Shown here piece by piece: positions 1 to 5,310 of a stretch of 10,408 nt of DNA. Numbering within the stretch: the first letter of the stretch is position 1; each line of letters opens with the position of its first letter. The notes below the pieces were generated by a model. The model had not been told where the DNA came from. It saw only the letters and a program-made list of their open reading frames with translations, and did no database searches. Source of the stretch: Burkholderiales bacterium (GTDB taxonomy: Bacteria > Pseudomonadota > Gammaproteobacteria > Burkholderiales > JACMKV01); assembly GCA_014379915.1 (NCBI GenBank), contig JACMKV010000322.1:1-10408 (forward strand), in the 5' to 3' direction. The translations under genes and the position numbers were made by a program.

Positions 1-90
1 GACATCCGCGCCGGCCGCTGGTGGTGGGAAGATGCGCCAGGCAAGGAATGCGGCCTGCATCCGAAAGCCGACCCCGAATTGAACGACTGA
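1..90 (+). CDS. cysH: Phosphoadenylyl-/adenylyl-sulfate reductase CysH, C-terminal end (5' truncated by window)
   Basis: Reading from base 1 gives 29 residues and a TGA at 88-90. The visible tail carries the run GRWWWED (residues 5-11) followed by ECGLH (residues 16-20). This is the C-terminal signature of assimilatory PAPS/APS reductases, and its Cys (residue 17 here) is the catalytic thiol that forms the thiosulfonate intermediate with the sulfonucleotide. The enzyme reduces APS or PAPS to sulfite in the cytoplasm with thioredoxin. The part that would separate the APS type (extra iron-sulfur cysteines) from the PAPS type lies outside the window. No APS kinase is visible nearby and CysN carries no kinase fusion, so direct APS reduction is likely but inferred. 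It lies 47 nt before cysD on the same strand, as expected for one operon. Confidence 0.9.
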   Translation, partial: DIRAGRWWWEDAPGKECGLHPKADPELND

Positions 91-137
91 CGCTATTGAA
101 CGACCGAACCTGGATTGAACAATATAAGGTGAAAGCG

Positions 138-1130
138 ATGGAGACACTGGATTTGCCGCAACGTACGCAAGAGATTGCATCCGCGCCGCCGCCGCGCGAA
201 CACGAGGCGCATCGGCGGCGAACAGTTAAGCACCAACCGGTGAGCCATCTCGATGCGCTCGAATCGGAGTCGATCCATATCCTGCGCGAGGTCGCCGCCG
301 AATGTAAGAATCCGGCATTGCTGTTTTCCGGCGGCAAGGATTCGATCGTGCTGCTGCGGCTTGCTGAAAAAGCATTCCGTCCCGGCGGCTTTCCGTTTCC
401 GTTGCTGCATATCGATACCGGTCACAACTTTTCCGAGGTAATCGAATTTCGCGACCGCCGCGCGGCGCAGCTCAAAGAGCGCCTGATCGTGCGCAGCCTG
501 GACGATTCGATTGCGAAAGGCAGGATTAGCGTGAAGTCCGAAACGCAAAGCCGCAACGCGTTCCAGTCGGTGACCCTGCTCGATGCGATCGCCGAATTGC
601 AGCTCGACGCCTGCATCGGCGGTGCGCGCCGAGACGAGGAAAAGTCGCGGGCCAAAGAACGCATTTTTTCGTTCCGCGACGAATTCGGACAATGGGATCC
701 GAAAAATCAGCGCCCGGAGCTGTGGGATTTGTACAACACGCGCGTGAACGCGGGCGAAAACATCCGCGTGTTTCCAATCAGCAACTGGACCGAGCTCGAC
801 ATCTGGGAATACATCGCGCGCGAGCAACTCGAAATTCCGATGATTTATTTCGCGCACCGGCGCGAAGTGATCAAGCGCGGCAACGGCTGGTTGCCGGTAT
901 CAAATCTGGTGCAGCCGCAGGAAGGCGAGGCGGTCAGGAATTTGCAGGTGCGCTTCCGCACGGTCGGCGACATGACTTGCACCTGCCCGGTCGAGTCGGC
1001 GGCGACTACCTTGAGCGACATCATCACCGAAACCGCCGCCTCGCGGATCACCGAGCGCGGCGCGACGCGCATGGACGACCAGACGTCGGAAGCATCGATG
1101 GAGCTGCGCAAGAAGGAAGGATATTTCTAA
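138..1130 (+). CDS. cysD: Sulfate adenylyltransferase subunit 2 (ATP sulfurylase small subunit)
   Basis: This 330-residue protein is the catalytic subunit that, with CysN, makes adenylyl sulfate (APS) from ATP and sulfate. The PP-loop SGGKDS is at residues 64-69. GGARRDEEKSRAKERIFSFR (161-180), the following WDPKNQRPELW segment and the C-terminal SMELRKKEGYF match the CysD family closely. The ATG at 138 is chosen because AAGG (126-129) lies 8 nt upstream. The reading frame stays open back to a GTG at position 21, but that would overlap cysH. The chosen start gives about 30 residues more at the N-terminus than E. coli CysD (302 aa); this stretch is charged and Pro/Ala-rich. A GTG at 240 would give a 296-residue protein starting at VSHLDALESESIH, closer to the usual length but with a poor ribosome site. 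An SD-like AAGGAAGG at 1113-1120, inside the 3' end, precedes the TAATG junction at the stop. Confidence 0.95.
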   Translation: METLDLPQRTQEIASAPPPREHEAHRRRTVKHQPVSHLDALESESIHILREVAAECKNPALLFSGGKDSIVLLRLAEKAFRPGGFPFPLLHIDTGHNFSEVIEFRDRRAAQLKERLIVRSLDDSIAKGRISVKSETQSRNAFQSVTLLDAIAELQLDACIGGARRDEEKSRAKERIFSFRDEFGQWDPKNQRPELWDLYNTRVNAGENIRVFPISNWTELDIWEYIAREQLEIPMIYFAHRREVIKRGNGWLPVSNLVQPQEGEAVRNLQVRFRTVGDMTCTCPVESAATTLSDIITETAASRITERGATRMDDQTSEASMELRKKEGYF

Positions 1131-1146
1131 TGCGGCTGTCCACTGA

Positions 1147-1292
1147 AATCCCGCTAGACCCCCTTTTTTTTTCAAAGGGCGCACTCATACCCCCTAACCC
1201 CCTTTTTGCAAAGGGGCGAATGCTGTCGTGCCACGAAGCATTTTCCCCGTTCGCGAGGCGCAAACCCCTTTCAAAAACGGGGGCAGGGGATT
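1147..1292. repeat. Palindromic repeat cluster (MITE-like) between cysD and cysN
   Basis: About 146 bp with related outer ends in inverted orientation: AATCCC at 1147-1152 and GGGATT at 1287-1292. Inside are three C-tract/T-tract/A-tract/G-tract modules. Module 1 is at 1159-1179 (CCCCC, T9, C, AAAGGG). Module 2 is CCCCCTTTTTGCAAAGGGG at 1198-1216. Module 3 is in the opposite orientation at 1265-1289 (CCCCTTTCAAAAACGGGGG, then CAGGGG). Composition differs sharply from the flanking genes. Similar C5T5/A3G4 palindromes are common dispersed intergenic repeats in bacteria. CysD and cysN are usually nearly contiguous, so this is most simply an insertion into the operon. Confidence 0.75.
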
Positions 1293-1328
1293 GCGGTATT
1301 CAAAGTTTAATCTATGCCTCTTTTACAC

Positions 1329-1333
1329 GAGGT
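1329..1333 (+). promoter_or_regulatory. Ribosome binding site deciding the cysN start
   Basis: GAGGT lies 10 nt before the ATG at 1344 and 12-16 nt inside the alternative ORF that would start at ATG 1314. It supports 1344 as the working cysN start. The short tail MPLLHEVIAY encoded from 1314 has no counterpart that I recognise in CysN proteins. Confidence 0.55.
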
Positions 1334-1343
1334 AATTGCATAT

Positions 1344-2615
1344 ATGTCAGCGATAGAAAACATCACCTTCGAAAATTCCGAATTGCTGCGCTTCATTACG
1401 TGCGGCAGCGTCGATGACGGCAAGAGCACGCTGATAGGCCGGTTGCTCTACGATTCGAAATCGATATTCGAGGATCAACTGTTGTCGATCGAAACCAGCA
1501 CACGCCGGCGCGGCATGAGCGGCATCGATTTGTCGCTGCTGACCGATGGCCTGCAGGCTGAACGCGAACAGGGCATCACGATCGACGTCGCGTATCGTTA
1601 TTTCGCGACGCCGAAGCGCAAGTTCATCATCGCCGATACGCCGGGCCATGAGCAGTACACGCGCAATATGGTGACCGGCGCGTCGACCGCTAATCTGGCG
1701 ATCGTGCTGATCGATGCCCGCAAGGGCGTGCTCAGCCAGTCGCGGCGCCACGCCTATCTCGCCAGCCTGGTCGGCATTCCGCACTTGATCGTCGCGGTCA
1801 ACAAGATGGATCTCGTTGAATATTCGGAGGCGGTGTTCCAGTTCGTGCGCGACGAGTTCGAATATTTCGCGATGGGGCTGGCTTTGCCGAACATCAGCTA
1901 CATTCCGATTTCTGCGTTGCAGGGCGACATGGTCGTCGCGCGCAATGATCGCATGCCGTGGTATCGCGGCGAAACGCTGCTCGAAATGCTCGAGACGACC
2001 GAAATCACCGACGACATCAACACCGAGGATTTTCGCTTTCCGGTGCAGCTCGTCTGCAAACCGAACAGTGCGAGCTTGCCGGATTTTCGCGGCTATATGG
2101 GGCGTATCGAATCGGGTGAGATCCAGGTCGGCGACGAGGTGACGGTGCTGCCTTCCGGCCAGCGTTCGCGGATCAAGGAGATCGTCACGTTTGACGGCAA
2201 GCTCGAACGTGCCGACGCGCCGCGGTCGGTCACCCTGACGATAGCCGATCACATCGATATCTCGCGCGGCGACATGCTGGTCAAGACCAGTGATGTGCCG
2301 CGCGCGCAGAAGGAGTTCGATGCGATGCTGTGCTGGCTGGGCGAGCAGCCGCTCGATTTATCGCGCCGTTACCTGATCAAGCACACGACCAAAAGCGTGC
2401 GCGCGATGGTGAGCCGGCTCGACTACCGCGTCGACATTCACACCTTGTCGAACGGGCCGGCTAAAGCGCTCGGCATGAACGACATCGGCCGGGTTTCGAT
2501 CAAGGTGCAACAACCGCTGGTTTGCGACAGCTACAAACGTAATCGCGCCACCGGCGGCTTCATCGTGATCGACGAGGCCAGCAACAACACCGTCGCTGCC
2601 GGAATGATTCAGTGA
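1344..2615 (+). CDS. cysN: Sulfate adenylyltransferase subunit 1 (GTPase subunit of ATP sulfurylase)
   Basis: This 423-residue GTPase binds CysD; GTP hydrolysis drives APS formation in the cytoplasm. The G-domain motifs are intact: P-loop GSVDDGKST (21-29), switch-I region GITID (77-81), DTPGHEQY (98-105), NKMD (153-156) and SAL (190-192). The EF-Tu-like beta-barrel domains follow (about 230-423). Length is near that of stand-alone CysN (E. coli 475). There is no C-terminal APS kinase domain, so this is not a CysNC fusion. The start at 1344 has GAGGT 10 nt upstream; conserved family sequence begins soon after, at LLRFITCGSVDDGKST. The 213-nt gap after cysD is unusual and is filled by a palindromic repeat. 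At its 3' end the TGA overlaps the ATG of cobA by one base, implying translational coupling. Confidence 0.96.
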   Translation: MSAIENITFENSELLRFITCGSVDDGKSTLIGRLLYDSKSIFEDQLLSIETSTRRRGMSGIDLSLLTDGLQAEREQGITIDVAYRYFATPKRKFIIADTPGHEQYTRNMVTGASTANLAIVLIDARKGVLSQSRRHAYLASLVGIPHLIVAVNKMDLVEYSEAVFQFVRDEFEYFAMGLALPNISYIPISALQGDMVVARNDRMPWYRGETLLEMLETTEITDDINTEDFRFPVQLVCKPNSASLPDFRGYMGRIESGEIQVGDEVTVLPSGQRSRIKEIVTFDGKLERADAPRSVTLTIADHIDISRGDMLVKTSDVPRAQKEFDAMLCWLGEQPLDLSRRYLIKHTTKSVRAMVSRLDYRVDIHTLSNGPAKALGMNDIGRVSIKVQQPLVCDSYKRNRATGGFIVIDEASNNTVAAGMIQ

Positions 2616-3400
2616 TGGGCAAGGTTTATCTGATAGGTGCGGGCCCCGGCGCGGCGGATTTGATCACCTTGCGTGGCGCCCGCCTGCTTGAGCAGGCCGA
2701 TGTCGTTTTTTACGATGCGCTGGTGCACGCCGACATGCTCGCGCTGGCCGGGAATGCGACCAAAGTCGCGGTCGGCAAACGCTGCGGAAGAGTTTCGACC
2801 GATCAGCGTTTCATCAATCGTCAACTGGTCGAAGCGGCAAGCAAATATGCGATTGTCGTGCGGCTGAAAGGCGGCGACCCGATGCTGTTCGGCCGCGCGC
2901 GGGAAGAAATCGCGGCACTTGAGCACGCCAGTGTCGAATACGAAATTGTACCCGGCGTGACCTCGGCGCTGGCCGCGCATGCCGAACTTGGCGTGTCGCT
3001 GACCGAACGCGGTGTTGCGCGCAGCGTCGTTTTTGCGACGCCCCGCGTCGGATCCGATCAAGAGGCGAGCGATTGGGCGGCCGGTGTTTGCGCGGCGGAT
3101 ACCGCCGTGCTCTACATGGCGGCCGGGCAGGGTGCGCAAATAAGCGAAGCGCTGCAGGCTGCAGGAATGCATGCGCGCACGCCGGTCGCTATCGTGGAAA
3201 ACGCCTCCCTCGCCAACGCGCGGCGAATTCTGACTACCCTCGAAGGTTTGCGCGACATCGGTGACTGGCAGATCAGCGGACCGGCATTGGTCTGTATCGG
3301 CGAGGTATACGGAACCCGGCTGCGCATGGCAGAAGCCGTAACAGCTGCTGGAGAAGAAACCGCACAAGCATTGGCGATGTTCTCAGGCCGTAGAGTCTAA
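2615..3400 (+). CDS. cobA: Uroporphyrinogen-III C-methyltransferase (SUMT), siroheme branch
   Basis: A 261-residue SAM-dependent enzyme that methylates uroporphyrinogen III at C2 and C7 to precorrin-2, the precursor of siroheme. Visible motifs are the N-terminal VYLIGAGPGAADLITLRG (4-21), ADVVFYDALV (28-37), the SAM-binding VVRLKGGDPMLFGR (81-94), EIVPGVTSA (110-118) and a late VENASLANARR (194-204). It lacks the CysG oxidase/ferrochelatase domain, so precorrin-2 must be converted to siroheme by an enzyme encoded elsewhere. The family's usual PLTHR element is replaced by SLTERGVARS (128-137), a mild divergence. Start: ATG 2615 overlaps the cysN stop (TGATG), typical of coupling; a GTG at 2612 is one codon earlier. 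Placement after cysN fits supply of siroheme to sulfite reductase. CysG-like is an equally valid name. Confidence 0.93.
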   Translation: MGKVYLIGAGPGAADLITLRGARLLEQADVVFYDALVHADMLALAGNATKVAVGKRCGRVSTDQRFINRQLVEAASKYAIVVRLKGGDPMLFGRAREEIAALEHASVEYEIVPGVTSALAAHAELGVSLTERGVARSVVFATPRVGSDQEASDWAAGVCAADTAVLYMAAGQGAQISEALQAAGMHARTPVAIVENASLANARRILTTLEGLRDIGDWQISGPALVCIGEVYGTRLRMAEAVTAAGEETAQALAMFSGRRV

Positions 3401-3626
3401 GGCGGCTGACAAAAATTCGCAGGTTTGCTTTCACTGGACGATGGGCCAGGGCATCGTCGAAACAACGCACTTCGTCACGCCAGTCCGGCCTAAGGAGTAT
3501 CTGATCTTCCGTTCGTGGTGAGCTTGTCGAACCATGAATGGGGGGACCTCACTCGATCAATTAGTGGTGCGATTGTCCTTCGACACGCCCAGGGCGAACG
3601 GCACTTAATCGGAGGCTCCAAAAAGA
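3401..3626. other. Intergenic spacer with hairpin and inverted repeat, no gene seen
   Basis: No coding sequence is supported between cobA and the small ORF before the PAP2 gene. A hairpin with a perfect 7-bp stem (GACGATG 3437-3443, CATCGTC 3452-3458, 8-nt loop) lies 36 nt after the cobA stop. It has no following T-run, so it is at best a weak transcript end. A larger inverted repeat is listed separately at 3509-3601. I see no convincing sigma-70 promoter for the PAP2 gene here. Confidence 0.5.
3509..3601. repeat. Inverted repeat of the TTCGACAAGCTCA-type dispersed palindrome
   Basis: The left arm 3509-3535 begins CCGTTCG and contains TGAGCTTGTCGAA. The right arm 3575-3601 contains TTCGACACGCCCAGGGCGAA and ends CGG. 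Comparing the left arm with the reverse complement of the right gives 19 matches in 27, with about 39 nt between them. The core (TTCG...TGAGCTTGTCGAA) is a palindrome type I recognise as widely dispersed in proteobacterial intergenic regions. It is non-coding and lies between the cobA and PAP2 genes. Two arms facing each other suggest a paired, MITE- or REP-doublet-like unit. Confidence 0.65.
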
Positions 3627-3704
3627 ATGCGTGCTGCCCAAGCATCGGGTGTCGATAAGGCACGCATCTTCAGCGTCGCTTCAGCTTTCTCCTGCTTCGC
3701 TTGA
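3627..3704 (+). CDS. Possible 25-residue leader ORF coupled to the PAP2 gene
   Basis: ATG at 3627 is preceded by a strong Shine-Dalgarno GGAGG (3611-3615, spacing 11). The frame encodes 25 residues, MRAAQASGVDKARI then FSVASAFSCFA, and stops at TGA 3702-3704. That stop overlaps the TTG start of the PAP2 gene (TTGA, 3701-3704). The PAP2 start itself has no visible ribosome site, so re-initiation from this ORF would explain how it is translated. No family is recognised. The alternative is that the ORF is fortuitous, or that a single-base indel separated an originally longer PAP2 N-terminus. Confidence 0.3.
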   Translation: MRAAQASGVDKARIFSVASAFSCFA

Positions 3705-4420
3705 ACCGGCAAATTCCTCTCATATTAGTTGCGCTGGTCGCGTTCGCCAGCTTTACGGCGATCGCGTTCGACACGATTTACAGTGGTCCGCTGAGTGCGA
3801 TCGAAGCCGAGTTCGCGACGGCAATCGACTATCGCGCGTATCCGCAGCTTACAAGCCTGATGCTGGCCGTAACGCATCTCGGCAGTATCGCTTTTGTCAG
3901 CGTCGTCGCTGCAATCGCGATCGGGATATTGCTGCAACGGCGGCAACGTCATCGCGCGATTTTTCTGTCCATCGCGGTCTATGGCGGCTTGCTGCTGAAC
4001 GCAGGACTGAAACAGCTGTTCCAGCGCGCCCGTCCGCTGTTCGAGAATCCCGTGCTCGTGCTCGAAACCTACAGTTTCCCGAGCGGTCATGCGATGGCGG
4101 CCACCATGCTTTACGGCAGCCTCGCCGTTGTCTGCATCAGTAGCTTGCGCAGAGCTACAGCGCAGGGCGCGGTAGCGATGGCAGCCGCGCTGATGATTCT
4201 GATAACCTGCCTGAGCCGCGTTTATCTCGGTGTGCATCATCTGAGCGATGTGCTGGGCGGCGTCATGGAAGGCGTGGTATGGCTGATCGTCTGCTACTGC
4301 ATTGCGCATTTTCTTGCGCAGCCTGGTTCGCGCGCATCGCCAATACCTGACAGGCTGTTGAAAAACGTAGCGAGCGCAGCCAAGACGAGGCGCGAAGGGC
4401 CGAAAAAGCGGAATGTATAG
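3701..4420 (+). CDS. PAP2-superfamily membrane phosphatase
   Basis: A 239-residue integral membrane protein with the full acid-phosphatase signature: K104-x6-R111P112 (KQLFQRARP), PSGH (127-130) and S172R-x5-H179-x3-D183 (SRVYLGVHHLSD). His130 and His179 are the expected catalytic pair. Roughly six hydrophobic segments are seen (about 5-23, 55-78, 86-101, 133-147, 155-172, 188-206). Family members dephosphorylate lipid substrates such as undecaprenyl pyrophosphate or phosphatidylglycerol phosphate; the substrate cannot be told here. The start is TTG: no in-frame ATG exists between the upstream stop (3656-3658) and residue 54, and TTG directly precedes the first membrane helix. Residues 217-239 and the TAG stop lie inside an inverted-repeat element, so the native C-terminus was probably replaced; the catalytic domain is untouched. 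Confidence 0.88.
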   Translation: MNRQIPLILVALVAFASFTAIAFDTIYSGPLSAIEAEFATAIDYRAYPQLTSLMLAVTHLGSIAFVSVVAAIAIGILLQRRQRHRAIFLSIAVYGGLLLNAGLKQLFQRARPLFENPVLVLETYSFPSGHAMAATMLYGSLAVVCISSLRRATAQGAVAMAAALMILITCLSRVYLGVHHLSDVLGGVMEGVVWLIVCYCIAHFLAQPGSRASPIPDRLLKNVASAAKTRREGPKKRNV

Positions 4421-4490
4421 GAATACATGAGCATTTTGAGGCCCTGAGCAACGAAGTATCGGCAAGCGCAGTAGTTTTTCAACAGCCTGT
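4350..4490. mobile_element. 141-bp MITE-like element with perfect 17-bp terminal inverted repeats
   Basis: ACAGGCTGTTGAAAAAC at 4350-4366 is the exact reverse complement of 4474-4490. Between the ends is a central hairpin (ATGTAT 4413-4418, ATACAT 4423-4428, 4-nt loop). The element is too short for a transposase, so if mobile it must be moved in trans. No clear target-site duplication is seen at the edges. Elements with CAGGCTGTTGAAAAA ends are, to my recollection, repeated in several proteobacterial genomes, often with spurious ORFs called inside them. It overlaps the last 71 nt of the PAP2 gene and provides its stop codon. Confidence 0.75.
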
Positions 4491-4576
4491 TAACAAGAAG
4501 TAGCCATCGCTTCAATCTTGCGTTGCCGCGCGTACTAAAATCCGAAGTCAGCCTTTTATTTCCGTTGTTTCGCGCC

Positions 4577-5086
4577 ATGACTGCCCTCGAATACTGGGAA
4601 CTCGCGAGCTATATCGTCACCGTAATCGGCCTGCCGTTCGCGATCACGATTTTCGTCTACCAGCAGCGGCGCGAGCGGGACAACGAGGAAGAAGAGGAGT
4701 ATCAGCTGCTCGCCAATGCCTACAATGAATTCCTCAAAGTGGTATTGACCAATACTGATTTGCACCTGCGCTCCAACACGCCGACACCTGATCTTACTGT
4801 CGAGCAGGAGGAACGCATGCTGTTTGTATTCGACATGCTGATATCAGTATTCGAGCGCGCCTATCTGGTCGCTTATGCCTCGGACATGTCCCCGGCCAGG
4901 AAGCGGCGCTGGAATTCGTGGGAGGACTACATGCTGGAATGGTGCCAGCGAGACGACTTTGCGGTCCGCCTGCCTGCGCTTCTGCGCGGCGAGGACGAAG
5001 AATTCGCGGCGTATATTCGCGGGCTCGCGGAACGCGTCAGGCCGCTCGCTAACGAGAAGTTGCCCACATCCTCATCGCTTTCTTGA
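4577..5086 (+). CDS. Conserved hypothetical single-pass membrane protein
   Basis: A 169-residue protein with one N-terminal membrane segment (about 8-28, ELASYIVTVIGLPFAITIFVY), followed at once by a basic-acidic hinge (QQRRERDNEEEEEYQ, 29-43) and a mostly helical cytoplasmic domain. Notable features are VEQEER (75-80), an aromatic/hydrophobic helix around 81-100 (FVFDMLISVFERAYLVAY), a Trp-rich stretch RRWNSWEDYMLEWCQRDDF (110-128) and LLRGEDEEF (135-143). The charge pattern predicts the C-terminal domain in the cytoplasm. I recall similar uncharacterised proteins in other bacteria but know no function. ATG 4577 is preferred over an in-frame TTG at 4523 because the conserved-looking membrane segment starts soon after; neither has a clear Shine-Dalgarno. 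It stands alone between the MITE-like element and ribF. Codon use resembles its neighbours. Confidence 0.75.
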   Translation: MTALEYWELASYIVTVIGLPFAITIFVYQQRRERDNEEEEEYQLLANAYNEFLKVVLTNTDLHLRSNTPTPDLTVEQEERMLFVFDMLISVFERAYLVAYASDMSPARKRRWNSWEDYMLEWCQRDDFAVRLPALLRGEDEEFAAYIRGLAERVRPLANEKLPTSSSLS

Positions 5087-5310
5087 AAGCGCGATCACGC
5101 TTCCGCAGCATGGGCGAAAGACAACACAGCGCGGGTGAAAACAGCGGTCCAGGTACGGCCAAAAGCGCGGTTCCGATCGTTCCGAGCGCATTTTTCATCA
5201 TAGGTTGTTCCAATTCGTTACCGGCTCGCCGCGAAGTTCCGGCCGCCTGCAATCGCTTGCACATCGCTGGATTATTTCGGAAGTAACCAAGTAAAATTCG
5301 ATATTTCCGT

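Larger units (their letters stand above)
1130..1417 (+). other. Coupled out-of-frame ORF at the cysD stop; probable remnant of the ancestral cysN start
   Basis: The cysD stop overlaps an ATG (TAATG, 1128-1132), and AAGGAAGG at 1113-1120 sits 9 nt upstream, an ideal set-up for a coupled downstream gene. The frame runs for 95 codons to a stop at 1415-1417. It begins MRLSTEIPLD and then reads through the palindromic repeat (PLFFSKG, PNPLFAKG), so most of the peptide is translated repeat and not a recognisable protein. It overlaps the first 74 nt of cysN in another frame. I infer that ATG 1130 was the native cysN start and that the repeat broke that reading frame, leaving cysN to start at 1344. 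It could also be translated by chance and serve only to carry ribosomes towards cysN. It is not proposed as a functional protein. Confidence 0.3.

Noticed and set aside
21..137. Upstream GTG start for cysD
   Set aside because: It would overlap the cysH 3' end by 70 nt, has no ribosome site, and adds residues with no likeness to CysD.
1164..1172. T9 tract as an intrinsic terminator after cysD
   Set aside because: No stable GC hairpin directly precedes it, and a terminator inside the cysD-cysN operon is unlikely; it belongs to the repeat module.
1314..1343. Earlier ATG for cysN
   Set aside because: The good Shine-Dalgarno (1329-1333) lies inside this extension and points to 1344; MPLLHEVIAY is not a CysN feature.
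4518..4541. Promoter before the hypothetical membrane protein (TTGCGT and TAAAAT)
   Set aside because: The spacing is only about 12 nt, too short for a sigma-70 promoter.
4294..4578. Minus-strand ORF through the MITE-like element
   Set aside because: Spurious frame of a kind often called within this repeat type; no domain, and it overlaps the PAP2 gene.
5049..5201. 50-codon minus-strand ORF (MMKNALGTIG...) with a hydrophobic first half
   Set aside because: Weak ribosome site, antisense overlap with the end of the hypothetical gene, no recognisable family; GC-rich DNA gives such frames by chance.
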